From Cristatella mucedo (lineage: Eukaryota > Bryozoa > Phylactolaemata > Cristatellidae): 64,000 nucleotides of DNA. A program made the translations under genes and the position numbers. A model generated the notes under the pieces. It had not been told where the DNA came from. It made no database searches and worked only from the letters and a program-made list of their open reading frames with translations. Of this stretch, positions 42,272-54,117 are shown one piece after another. Where the stretch lies: the NCBI GenBank assembly GCA_009760855.2, contig WPIO01000004.1:10723501-10787500 (forward strand). The letters are read 5' to 3'. The stretch's first letter is position 1, and the number at the start of each line of letters is the position of its first letter.

Positions 42272-43284
42272 GTGGGTGAGGTTATATTACACCATGAAAC
42301 AATTGCTACTCAACCTGTGATTTCAATGCGTATTCCCTAGAAATTTTCATTCCAGACATTGTGCATAAGGAACGATGCCTCCAGAGTTCTTTTGACGCAG
42401 CACACAAGTGAGTAGCTATCTGCCTGGAAGACCATGCTTGAGTAATTCTCTTCTCATAATTCACAAGATCTCGGCAGTGAGGAGCAAATGGAATTAATGT
42501 TTGCGACTATAAGCAGAAAGAAAAAAATATATATAAATAACATTTTTTTTATAATATTTGCGAGAGAGAGGGAGGGATAAAAATTTATAAAAATGAATTA
42601 TATTATATTTAGTAATGTTTGCGACTAAAAGCAGAAGGAAGATGCATATGAATAGGCTAGCAGGTACTAGTATATATGCACGTCATAGAAATAGTGTTTA
42701 TGTTGATGTGTGCTTTCTGCCGCACATAATGGTTATCTTTACTATCTGTAGGTACTTGCAAAGAGCGAAGAAGAATAAATACAGGTATTAGGAGAGAATA
42801 CAGCAAACTAAAAGATTTGATCAGATCTGACAATGATGGTAAGCACCAAAAGCAGCAGTTTCCGTACATCCTATTGCCTTTACGTTCTTACTAATTCCTG
42901 AACACCTTGTGGTTTACTAAGCCAGAAGTGTACTACATGACTAGAAAGAACCGCTTGACCAGAACTTGTAACTGCAAGTGCAAATACGGTGTGTCTTTCA
43001 TCAATTTACGCCATAGTGAACAAATCAACGCTATCATTGGACTCATTTGAATCTGGTATCCTGCCCTGGAATAAAAAGTTACTACCAGGTAATAACCAAA
43101 ACGTGTACAATGTTCTCAGCTTTGATTTAATGCTACAGCAAACAATGGTTTCTACGCACCTGCCACCTTATTTTGGCAATAGCGAAGTTGTCAGCACAAT
43201 GCTTTCTGCGGTATGTAAACAGTTTATCAATTTTTGGTGTATCAGTATTACACATACGTTTGGTCTGGCAAAATTGGTATACAG

Positions 43285-43414
43285 ACGATAAGGCAGGTTG
43301 CTGAAAAGCAGTTCCAGTTCAAACGCAGCAAAGAAGAACTTAAGATACTTCATCAGGAGATGAGGAACTACCTTGCCTACTACCAGCACCAGTTAATAGA
43401 GTCTAATGAGCTTG
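43285..43414 (+). pseudogene. KDZ C-terminal block, open
   Basis: Acceptor tatacag and donor gtaatg. QFQFKRSKEELKILHQEMRN then YLAYYQHQL matches the KDZ C-terminal RxxEELxxLxxEMxxxLxFYxxQ motif. Confidence 0.78.
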
Positions 43415-43589
43415 GTAATGCTTGCATTTCTCGTGATTCTCTTCTATTGCTATGTTTATCTGGTCCATGAATAATAGCAGTGCTCACTGCCGGTGCTGCT
43501 TTCTCTTTCTGTTCTAGTTTGCAATCACCAATTTTTGGGGCGTTGATGTGTAGAGATATGTATTGGGGTTTTGAGGTTCAGTTTATATA

Positions 43590-43722
43590 ATTAATTTATA
43601 TAGCGCTCCAAGAGAACTTAATCTCTATTCAGGCGCTTCACATATGCCTCGGGGCTCGAGCCCACGACCTAAGTCAGACCTTAGTCGGGGTGAGCACCTT
43701 AACCGCCAGACCAAACCAGCTC
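43590..43722 (-). mobile_element. SINE1 copy, near full length
   Basis: Minus strand: TTTGGTCTGGCGGTTAAGG, GCTCACCCCGACTAAGGTC, B-box-like GGGCTCGAGCCCCGAGG, CATATGTGAAGCGCCTG, then the LINE-like AATAGAGATTAAGTTCTCTT, GGAGCGCTATATAAATT. A TG repeat adjoins at 43727-43815. Confidence 0.85.
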
Positions 43723-43907
43723 GGTTTATGTGTGTGTGTGCGTGCGTGCGTGAGTGCGTGTGTGTGTGTGTGTGTGTGTGGCGGGGGGGGGGAGGGGGTG
43801 TGTGTGTGCGTGTGTGCTGTATGACGGCGTGGTAGTACCATAAAGGTTGCATCTTTACACGGCTGCCTATGCGTTAATAGGAATAATGCTGCTGCATTTT
43901 CATCGCA

Positions 43908-44250
43908 GTTGTACACGTCTGTAGACGTTCGGTCACCCAATACGGCCTACAACCAGTGGAGGGTACAGAAGCTGCAGCACAGGCCGTGGCCGATTGCATG
44001 AGCAACAATTTTATATTTGTACGGCGCCAGCTGCGTGAAGATGCTGTGCACTTTCGTGCAGCACTCAATGATGACGATATTCCTGGTCATATTGAGGTAT
44101 GTGATGGTCTTGATGATTTTTCTTACCTGTTCAAGGACCTGTTGTGTTGACTATACTATTGACTTTGCAAGATCACATTGTCAGTGACAGCGAGGAAGAG
44201 CACAATGAAGAAGACGGTGAAGTGGACTTCGGAGAGCTGACCGCGTAGGC
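43908..44250 (+). pseudogene. Possible last KDZ exons
   Basis: A block between acceptor ttcatcgcag (ending 43908) and donor gtatgt (at 44097) reads VHVCRRSVTQYGLQPVEGTE, then CMSNNFIFVRRQLREDAVHF. A second block, after ttgcaag at about 44171, would give an acidic end (SDSEEEHNEEDGEVDFGEL, stop TAG near 44248) in one frame. I could not match these to the family with confidence. A polyadenylation-like AATAAATAAAG follows at 44382. Confidence 0.4.
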
Positions 44251-44744
44251 CGAATTCTGAGTGGCATGTTCCACCACTGGTTAATATCGGCAGATTGTTA
44301 CATGTAATCATTTCGGAATTAAGTATAACTAAGTCGAAGGCGCGCAACATATCGCCATTATTGCTGATTTTCCCTACGAGTAAATAAATAAAGTACTCAT
44401 ACAAGATCTGAACTTGCGTTGTCATACATTGTCTCCACTAGAAACTACCAGAAAACACCACGACACTTCCCGACCTACCCCTTCATGCTTGTAAATACCT
44501 TCCACTGCTTCCATTTCCTCCGTTTACCGAGCAGCAATGACGAACAAAGACGAATGAGGACGCGTAACGTACCGCTAGGGCGACACAATGTGGATGCTTT
44601 CCGGTAGAACGTCTCGGGTCATGCGAAGTAATAGTCTCCACTCTAAAAGGAAAAGCGTGCAAGAACAAACGAAAGTCGCTGTAGTCACCAGGTATACACA
44701 CGTGCAACGAGACGCCGTACGTTTGAAGCACTCGCCTATTTAGG

Positions 44745-44935
44745 TAAAGTTGCCCCTCGTTTACCGCAGTTATTCAGTTCCAGACTATACTGCGATAAGT
44801 GAATTTCCGCAAAGTAGGCTTCTTATTTACAAAGTGAATATGTTCGTAGTTTGTACACAGAAAACCATTTCACGAACCTTTAAATATAATTTAAAGTATT
44901 ATCAGAGCCCATTGGACATGAAAAACACCCCTTAA
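44745..44935. mobile_element. pogo/Tigger-like MITE fragment
   Basis: TTGCCCCTCGTTTACCGCAG, TTCAGTTCCAGACTATACTG, CGATAAGTGAATTTCCGCAA: a CCCTCGTTTAxCGC terminus and GATAAGTGAATTTCCGC block typical of non-autonomous pogo-type elements. Neither outer end is clear. Confidence 0.45.
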
Positions 44936-45486
44936 GTCAATACTACACTCGTATTACCTAAGGTACTAAACAAAACAAGACGAAATAAGAGCTGTTGCCC
45001 GTTACAAATGTAATATTATTATTGTACATTTCATGACGCATACGCCGTTCTTACACACAACCACGTCTTCTTCTGCTGAATGAGTAGTAGGCGTGGGCAG
45101 TTGATGTCTGGGTGCGCAGCTCAAGAACATCGCGGTACTCAGTAGCTGGCACTGTCTTTTCAAATGCGTGAGGAGGCATTTGCAGGGCCATCGCTCTACG
45201 ATGTATATCCTGGAACCACTATGCACACATCACTTGTGGGCCTCAATCGCCCATTATGGCCTGTACTTCCTTAATAGTTCTAACGACGTTCGAGAGCTGC
45301 TCGAGTGCAGGGCCAACTTCCTCCAGCTGTCACCCAGAAACCTTTGGCTGCTCTTCCTCGTGCAACTCGCCAACTTTGTCTTCTTCGCGAGATCCGCGTC
45401 AGTTAAGGATCCGCCTCGCCAACTTCAGTTACTAGTTAGTTGCACAGTCCTTGGTAGCGTTCTCGTACACATTTGCTTTCCCAATA

Positions 45487-45748
45487 CAGTCAGTCCCAAC
45501 TTGTGAATTTGATAAGGACCGGATAACTGCCGTAAGTAGAATTTCCGTGAGTCGAAAATGGTATCCGATGCGTTCTACTACGGTAAGTTCTGACGCTTTG
45601 AGACATCGTTTCTTCCCTAGTATTTGCGGCTTTGTAAATTCTAGGTAATGCGCCCGACTTTTGAATTGTTTTTGCGTGACAGCAGCTGAGGTCGTATCTC
45701 ACAGTGTCCGTGAGTCGAACCACCATGATTCCGAAGGGGGGCTGACTG
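45487..45748. mobile_element. MITE with TA target duplication
   Basis: 262-bp element with short terminal inverted repeats CAGTCAG...CTGACTG flanked by TA on both sides. Just inside is the shared GTGAGTCGAA/TTCGACTCAC motif. No coding sequence. TA sites and CAGT ends suggest the Tc1/mariner/pogo group. Confidence 0.65.
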
Positions 45749-45749
45749 T

Positions 45750-48580
45750 ATCTACTTTTCTAGATGTGTGTATCCCCTACATAAATCCAAGCAAGCACAC
45801 CTGCCACCCTTTACACGCTGCCTCATTGCAGATGTAAAATGCATCAACAGTTCTTGCCTTGGCATTTGATAAGGACGCCCGTGCCAAGTTAGGTTCGCAG
45901 TTACGTTTGGTCTGGACTTTCAAAAGTCACTATTGCCTATAGAAAAACTGAAGAGATGAGCCGGAAAAAATGTTGGTACCGTGCTTGTCAATCGTGACTA
46001 CCAACATTGCCGCCGACTTAACCAATAACTTGAACCTTCTGCAGTCTGTCTGTGGCTTAGGCGCGTGGACCAATTTCTGCCAACGCTCGTTATCGTGCTT
46101 CGCAGGCCAGTCGTTGACCAGCACTTATTCCCACCTTCGATTCCTTTACTTGAAAGAATTTATTTCATGCACTTTTTTGCGAACGCTGCCGTTGATGCAA
46201 GCCGTTGGCCTTCACTTACGAAAAATTAAATGCTGGCACGAACAAGTGACTGTTTGGCATCTTCAGAAATGTCGTTAATGATGTGGTGATGGTACCCATC
46301 TAGAACTTTAGCAGTAACTCCCTACCAGCCGCGGTACTCACCTCAACTTGTCTTCTTTTGTTGCTGTGTGATTTGCATGGTTACCTGTGCGTTACTCAGT
46401 GCAGTAACTAGTCAAATTCATACTATCCAAATGTCGTGTCAGCATCTTCGTGTTAACTTTAGCACACTGACCCATCTAGGCTTGATACTATGCATGTCAA
46501 TAACCCTCATTTATTGATTCACCGGTCTATACCTATGACATGTTCGAATTATATTATCTGGGACAGCAGTGCACGCTTCATAAGGCACTATGGTTAGGTA
46601 AGGCGTTTGAACAATTAATAGAATAGTGATCTCACACATAGCACAAAAACTCAATGATCACACGTGTTGCTAATGAATGTCACAGCTTGGCATGCAAACA
46701 ATCGCTCACGATGGCTGCTAAGTGATATATCTTCATCTCTTGTTAAGTTAGTGGTAATACCGATTACGGTTGGGTACTTTACCGTACTTACTTTTGGAGC
46801 ATCTTGTTCACTCAGTTCTGCAATCAAAAGAACATATTTATAGTTACGCTTGCATACAAAACCACAAGACTAATGGCTACAATAATTGTGGTTTTTCTTT
46901 CCCATATTTGAATTATGCCTAACCCCAACAACTCGGCAAAGCATTGCTTATGGCAACTACGATGCCAAGAGGCAACCGTACACCACAAATAGCTAAGCCC
47001 TAAACGCATCTGTAATGTATTAAACATGGTTTGGGATACAAAAACACGTCCACAAAAATATCATTGGCGTTTTTATCTTAAGAGCTCACAACTGTTTTTA
47101 TTTTTATAAGGCATCTCGGCCATAGCCAAATAACTAGTTGGTATACTAGATGTACACTGCGTTGGATGCACATTTTATCATGGTTGCCACAGACGGTTAA
47201 TTTCTAACTACCTGCAGCTTCAATTCCTCCAGCATATCCTGGGTGGCTAAAGATTAGTACAAGCGAATGCTGGAATTTGCTGGAATTTCTTCCTTACCTC
47301 TTCAGTTCATGCTCAGCTAGGCCGATGAACACAAGATTATGTGTGATTTAACGATCAACGGTTTCTAACAGCAATTACAGATTAAAAATACGATACAACA
47401 AAGATCACTAATGCTTCTCTATTATTACCTAGAATATTATTAGTACATAGATAAGTAAATTTCCATTAGCCATAAAACAGCCCCTAGCGACACTGCACTC
47501 ACAGATGAGAATCTTAGAGCAGGGATGTGATGTCACTCTCAAACCAACGGCTCACAAGGACGTTTGTAATTCATTGTTGAGTAAAACTGGAACCTTACAA
47601 CTGTTTAATGTGTTATAACTTTCTGCGCATGAAATGAAAAGTATGAAAAGTATGAAACCTGTGAAAATCTTTTAGCAAACTTCTGGCGATAATACTACTT
47701 GGCACTGACAAGTCCAACCATTTCAATCATGATCAGATGCAATTCAAGACTCGTACACGTAATTTGTGGCAATGCGGACAGCTACAGCTTATTTAAGCAG
47801 CAGGAGTAATAACACCTAAACATTCATAGGTACAGCAGGAAAAAATTCACCTCTCAGCGTGCTGCTGTGGCCGCGAAGCCATCACTGGATCCGGTAGCCG
47901 CACAACGCGTGCCATGGGCAAAGACCAGATACTCGCAATACACTGAACACAGCAGTACAGCACCCGATATTCCGCTTGCAGTGCTTGCAGCAACACCATA
48001 GTATAAAAAGTATAGACACTAGAATACATACAACGCCCCATACAACAAGCGACTTCCAACTGACTCAGGATGGCGCTCAGCGCTAGGCTTCACCGACCAA
48101 CAGACAGTTGCTCAAAAAGAGCGCGACTGCGGTCAGGTCGGTATCTCACATAATAGCCAGGTCATGACGTCATACAACAATCTCGTTCGTACATAATCAT
48201 ACATCATGCTTTTAATAAGCACTTGCCTAGAGCGGCTATTTCAATGGCGGGTAGGATAATTCAGCTGCCAAGCTCATGGTTCGTAATCCAGGTTCAGCTG
48301 TCAAGCTCAACGTTCATAGTCGCGGGGCTTTGCAATGGCTTTTCTGCCTACCCATTGAAAGTGAGTTACTCTGAAATACGTGGCTATATTTACACAACCC
48401 CAACACCTGCGTTATGTAAACAATTAACCAACCTTCTTGTAAGTCCATAACGCACCTATTCCGGTCTCCACTTTATGCCATTTTGCAAAGGTATTCCGCA
48501 GTTTCCTGGATTGTAAGGCCTGCTTTTATGTGCTTCTTAAAAGGATTACTTACCTTTAGGAGTACCTAATATTATTTATC
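45750..48580. other. Intergenic sequence, nothing recognised
   Basis: AT-rich, without recognised coding domain, repeat family or RNA gene. Open frames are all short. Confidence 0.45.
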
Positions 48581-48584
48581 AATG

Positions 48585-48663
48585 TTGTCTAGCTATGGGC
48601 ACTATGCCCATAGCTAGACAACAGCATACGCTGTTGTCTAGCTATGGGCATAGTGCCCATAGC
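48585..48663. repeat. Strong hairpin, perfect 25-bp inverted repeat
   Basis: 48601-48625 is the perfect reverse complement of 48630-48654 around the loop ATAC. The flanks repeat the same word, so GTTGTCTAGCTATGGG (48585-48600) also pairs with 48608-48623, and GCTATGGGCA (48641-48650) with 48654-48663. No gene overlaps it. Confidence 0.92.
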
Positions 48664-48696
48664 AGGACGGCGTATTAGCTGCCTCTGAATCGCGAT

Positions 48697-48960
48697 GAGG
48701 ACTCGGAAAGTGCCTAGAAAGGGACTCAGTTCTCTAAGGGTGCTATACACATATATTATTTACGGCTTTCCGTGTGCATACATTAGTCAAGAGACCTCAT
48801 CTCATGCACACACAAAAGAGAATGTAAGAGCATAGCTGATTGATTCTGGCTTAAGCTTAAAGGATATAAATTAAAAATAACCACTTTCGCCATTTATATA
48901 GAGCGCTGTGAGATAACTAAATCTCGTTCTAGGCACTAAGTAATTGCTTACGCTGGAAAG
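48697..48960. mobile_element. Two LINE/SINE tail scraps in opposite orientation
   Basis: Plus-strand AAGTGCCTAGAAAGGGACTC, GTTCTCTAAGGGTGCTATAC at 48707-48752, and a minus-strand TTTATATAGAGCGCTGTGAG, AATCTCGTTCTAGGC at 48891-48935. Both are the shared stem-loop tail. Confidence 0.7.
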
Positions 48961-49345
48961 AAAGCGTGTTGGCTTCCGATTATCCACAGAAAGCCGCTAT
49001 GGCTCTAAGCTGAGAAAACGCTCCAGCTTGGCATCTGCTTGACCCTAAGAAAATTATACATTTACATGTAGCTAGTGTGCGTGAGATTGGTCAACATGGG
49101 AAAATAAACTGTGCCCATGTCCTCACAAGGACGGAGCGCTTTCCGTTTTCTTTCATTGGAAAGAAAGAGAATACATTCACGGTAAGTTTGAGTGTTGCAA
49201 CCGAGCTTCCGTCACCAAAAATAGGCTCCTCAACAGTTGCCCCATCCCAACAGTCGACGTTATGTCTCTCGCACAACGAACAAAAGACTTACCAATTGGG
49301 CTAACGTGGACTTTCTGGAAGTGGGTTGATATTGAGTTCCACTTC

Positions 49346-49466
49346 GTACCCTACCTAGGTATAGAGGTATACCCTACCTAGAGGTATACATAGAGGTATA
49401 CCTATATAGACCTAGACCTACATAGAGGTAGACCTACATAGAGGTATACCCTACCTAGGTATAGAG
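49346..49466. repeat. Degenerate tandem repeat
   Basis: Variants of TACCTAGGTATAGAGGTATACC and CATAGAGGTA repeated about eight times, with many internal palindromes (ACCTAGGT, GGTATACC). Confidence 0.85.
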
Positions 49467-49852
49467 CCTGACTTACCGTCGTGTCTACTGTTATTAGGCC
49501 GGCAGCAGCTGATGACTACTTGCAATAATTAATGTGGCCTAGGGTCGGTCGAATTGCAACCTCAGAAGTATAACACAATGCCTAGTGCATGCACTGGTCA
49601 TAACCTTGACTGCAACTTGAGCTTGGATCGGTAAAGATGAGCCTTAAAGATGTACTAAAAAAGGCCTTGCTCTCAATAGTGTTGACTCTCAATAGTGTTG
49701 CATATTGTGTGTCTGTGCATCGCCGACTGAATGGAACTTATCAGTCATCACCATAAAGCTCAAACGGCAGATATTCAGTTAGAAACAAACGTTCTTAACT
49801 GGAGTAGCATAGTCTTAGTGGAACAAAATCAGACAAAACAAGGCTATTCCAG

Positions 49853-49858
49853 TTTATT
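49853..49858 (-). promoter_or_regulatory. Candidate septin polyadenylation signal
   Basis: AATAAA on the minus strand, about 600 nt after the septin stop codon. It is the nearest canonical hexamer I saw downstream, so the 3' UTR would span about 50459-49835. Not certain. Confidence 0.4.
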
Positions 49859-50459
49859 AGTCATGCATTAAATATAGCCGAAAATAAGTATCAAATGCTA
49901 GCTACAGCTACCCTGTGCTATTAGCATGCCTATTCTGGACTCAACAGGCACTACAAACACAATGGTCACGAGGTCAATTCTATAGCAGCTGCAAGTAGAA
50001 GCTATAAACATTTCGGGTCTTCTGGTGCACCACCATACAAATAAACTATAAACCAGATAGCAGATCAACAACAGCCCATGACTGCAGTATTGCTTATCTG
50101 CCCTAAGGACAGGGTTCAAATAACTAGCCAAAGGCCAAAAACTGCAACAGGTAGCAACAGAAACCAAGGCCTGCATCGGCAATTAATTGGGAAGCACACA
50201 GATATATACAGCAAGTGGCACAAATGAATAAATATCTGTAAAATGCAGGATGAGTGAGAGGTTCTAGATCGAGTTTAGCAAGACTCAGAATAGCAAGTCC
50301 CAACAGCAGATGCCGCGCAGTGGATGACGAACAACATAGCAGTTGCTGCTCACTCGTACTGATCATGCAGCAGATCTCTGAGCAGTAGCCCACGTCTATC
50401 TTACACTACAATGCAGTTAGCTTTTCGCGCCACCCCAAGCTACCCAACGTTGAAATAAT

Positions 50460-50630
50460 CTACTTCTTCTTGCCCTTAGGCAATGTGGATGCTGAGGTAC
50501 TTTGAGCTTCGGCAGTTTCCTTTTTCTTCCGGAATAGAGTAATCTCGTCTTCAAGATCCTTCTTCGAGTTCTCCAGCCTCTGCTTGTCTTCAGCATTTTG
50601 GCGTTTCAGACTGTCAAACTTGGCATGAAG
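50460..50630 (-). CDS. SEPTIN6-like: Septin exon 9, coiled-coil end and stop
   Basis: Acceptor tctgttaaag and TAG at 50462-50460. Reads [20 protein letters not shown], then [19 protein letters not shown], ending LPKGKKK. Confidence 0.93.
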   Translation of the reverse strand, partial: LHAKFDSLKRQNAEDKQRLENSKKDLEDEITLFRKKKETAEAQSTSASTLPKGKKK

Positions 50631-53600
50631 CTTTAACAGACAAAAGAATTGCAACACGAATCATCAATCACACCACATAAGATTAAGTAAATATAAGTTG
50701 ATTTAAAATGCAAAGGCAATTGTGCATCGGAGACAGTACAAGGTTAAACAAGTAAAAACGACTGCATCACTTCTGACCTCCTTTTCGGCTTCCTTGAGTT
50801 CAGCTTCTTTCTCTTTAACTCTCACTACAAACATCTGACGCATCTCCTCTTCCTTTTTCTGCATTTCCATAAGATGGACTGTCCGTTTCTGCTCATAAGT
50901 CTCCTGCAAGCTGCAAAAGATATTCGATTGAAAACCGAGCACACGGCACGGAGATACATTACATTACATTACAGGGAGGGCCTTCGCATAGCAAAAAAAG
51001 AGATCAACCTTAAGGTGGCTAAACCAGATTCGTGCATCTGGGCAGTGGGCGACAAACTAGGGCAGCACGTTAGAAGAGAGCAATTTAGAATGCAAAAAGA
51101 AATGCACTGGTGGCTGCAGAGTGGTAGAGTGAGATCATACCTCATGCCATCACTATCTGTAAATCCCATATCGGCCAGGCGGCAGCGGCGGAAAAGCTCA
51201 TAGTGTCGCCGGTGGGTCTGGTCTATTAGGTCTTGCATGTTGGTGCGCAGCAACATCTCACGAAGCTTAACGAAATCACAGTGATTCTCGTTTTCCACTG
51301 CAACACAAATTAGCACAAGCTTTAAAGAAGAAACTAAGAGGACGCTACTAATTTAAGCAAAATGCCAAGGAATCCATTAAAAAAGGCTCGCTCATGTGCG
51401 CGGACACAGCTTTTGTAGGCAGTGCTGGTTCGAAAAGAAAATTACCAGCACTATTTCTCGAGGCAAGTGCAAACAAAACGGGTGGGATTCCTACAGGGAA
51501 GCAATATCTGTAGCAGTGTTACATGACACCACCCCAATTTGCTTACCAACTAAAAAGGTAACCATTCGAAATTACCATTATCTGAAAAGTGCAGACATGA
51601 TTCACGCCTTCCGACTTAGCAGCAATTTCTCAAGTACATTCTTGTCTAGTATCATCTGAGCATCACATACTTCCAACGATTGTGACTGCATTCGTCCGTA
51701 ATGGTCAAGGCTTTGTATCATCCGGTTTGTGCATGTGCAGCCAAAACCATCCAAACACGTTTTCTCACAAAGCAGCAATTAAAGATTGCTTGCAACTGTT
51801 AACAAGGTCTTATGAGCTGTTTAGTGCACACGTATTGATATCTTCTTTATCGTAAGTGACATCGTTGTATGCCTTAAGGTCAGTATGCTTTTAGGGTCAC
51901 TAAAATATAGACTAGCCCCAACTGAAGTATTGCCCCTGGTGCATGGCATGGTTTCAAAGACTTGTTAACGAAGTACTGATTTTTTTTTTATAAAGAAAGC
52001 CAATCAGTCATCATTCTTTTGCACTATTTGACAGCCCTGCTGATACTTACCGATTATTATGTGATACCAAGGTCAGCAAAACGCTCCCTATTTACCCAAA
52101 AAACACCGTTGGCTCATTTTTTTCAATGCTACAGATGTTCTGCATTTTTCGAACCATGTCTAGGTGCCGATGCACATTGCCGACGAAGACAGAAGCATGG
52201 CCTTGAGCTAAAACCTAATTATAATAACTCCTGACAGACTGAATGGCTGGCAGATACTGACAGTGCAAGTAGCCACATGCAGGGCATCAACCTGACCGAG
52301 TAAGCAAGGCTCCACAGCCGAACTCTGGCTGAGACACGAACTGATGATGCCAAGTAAGCCGAGACTCAGTTTCACAATGAATTTGCAGAAAGTGCTGCAT
52401 GTGAAATCATCCATAGTACCATCAAGTCTACCAACTAATTAAGGACACGAGGAGAAAAATCGTAAAATAGCAAACCTAACCAACTACTTTTTGATCTAAA
52501 ACGATAAACAGACTTTTGTTTTGCAATAACATACGATGGTGGCATACGGCAACTGAGATACGACGTATGTTCATACACGTGCTTTGCTTGGAATTTTTTT
52601 ATATACTCGATTCAGGCTTCCAAACCTTGACGATCGGTATTGTCTAATATTATCCGGATCACTCCGATAAAAACTCGAGTCGTGCAAGCATACTTGGCCA
52701 ACCAAAACCATACAGATACAAAGGAGCCCTTTGATAAACTCTAGCTTCACGCCCCCTAGAGCAAAGTAGGACAGCTGCAAAATCACCAAGTGCATCCATC
52801 GATGGAAGAGCAGCAAGCTGTTCGAGAGGTAACAACGACATATCGCAGGCATGCATGCCCTCTACGGGACTCAATTCAATTTCGGGTTTGGGGTTTTCTT
52901 ATAATAAAAATAGTCTCTCTTGCAAACTACCAAACCACTGCCGCTGCCAATAACACACATGCTGAATCGGCACTAAACACTGAGCCACAAAGCCTTTCCA
53001 AAAGGACTGACCTTGCACTGTTCCCCATGGATATTGCCTTGCTTTCACCATTTTATTACCAACTTTTATCTCATCCATGCTGCCCACAACAGCAAATGGC
53101 AAGTGAGTCTACAATATAAATGTTGAATTCCGTGACCAAATAAGGTCGCAGACGGGGACAAAGTAATGCAACCACATGCTGCTCAATAGGGTAAGCGCTA
53201 ACGACTTACGTTCATGCTCTGGTTCAGTTCTGCAACCGTCTCATCGTCAGTGGGGAAGTAATAGATCTGCACACCGTTCTGAGCAAGTTCACTCATTATC
53301 TTGACTTTAAACTTGTGGAGCTCACTTTTTGTAATAGTATCGGCTTTGGCAATGACAGGAATAATGTTCACTTTACTGTCGAGTTGCTTCATAGTAACCA
53401 GGTCAAGAGACTTCAACCTAGAATATCAGCAAGCAACGATCCGATCTGAACGGATACAAATTCTCCACACAGCCCTTGCCTGCCACCATGCTCAGAATCT
53501 CAAAAGCCAACAGCCCACATTTTGGTTCCAACAAGTCAAGCAGAAGAATTCCCTCGCTTGCAAAGACTTGAGCGGATACTTCCCCGAACAAGGCCGTGTC

Positions 53601-54085
53601 TCCCAGCACACAGTAAAGGAACAGCCCATTCAAAATACGACAGACGTTAGGTTGCAGCAGACTTGCAGGGGGGAAGAGCAATATGTTGAAATCACTGCAC
53701 AACAAAAGCAAGTAAAAGAAGCTGTTCTTGCACTGTGTATAGGTGAGAATGAAATCGTCGTCACTGGGTATATTAATTCGTTAAATAATGGGACTAAAAG
53801 TCGGCATTTCAAAGGTGAGCAAAACAGCTCACCATTGCCATAGCTGAAATTGTCAGCACAGCCGGTTCGGGGCAAGGAAATCAAGGTGGGGAATACATGT
53901 AGGTGCATTAACAGAGCCCTGCCTTCTGGACCGACGTGAAGGGGCACACAAGGCAGATTTTCAGCATGCTCCTTTAAGACCTCATACGATTGGCCGTCTC
54001 GGGCAACACCACGGTCAGGCCACATCCTCCTCTAAATCCAGAGGCGTAACAACGACGAGGAGAAAGCGATTTAATTATATTGATG

Positions 54086-54117
<32 letters not shown>

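Larger units (their letters stand above)
40829..43414 (+). pseudogene. Kyakuja-Dileera-Zisupton (KDZ) transposase, decayed multi-exon gene
   Basis: Exon-like blocks occur in the order of a KDZ transposase, the protein of a DNA transposon superfamily known from animals and fungi. 40829-41040 is the Cys-rich start (KCSSCGTEKRPG, GFWPSSVCRLTT). 41396-41560 has KCGDTT-stop-KAA, KKVDQTGLSIVTCRHM, KALNMYRGEIFA-stop. 41636-41797 has CMDVACQYWP, KPFLSVMHAKAHVFNCQ. About 41876-41990 has WGGRWQDGSGLTTGE and FLSKFGQRTKYVTRAG. 42180-42271 has EAVFFWK-stop-RKISALASYL. 42785-42838 is a basic helix. 43285-43414 is the C-terminal coiled region (EELKILHQEMRNYLAYYQHQ). Stops replace an expected Trp (TAG), Tyr (TAA) and one residue after FFWK (TGA), and one junction (41797 to 41876) lacks an AG acceptor. 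It cannot encode a full transposase. Confidence 0.8.

Noticed and set aside
45168-45506. 112-codon open frame with a hydrophobic stretch (LWLLFLVQLANFVFFA)
   Set aside because: Runs into the MITE at 45487, has no homology I recognise and no splice sites; probably chance.
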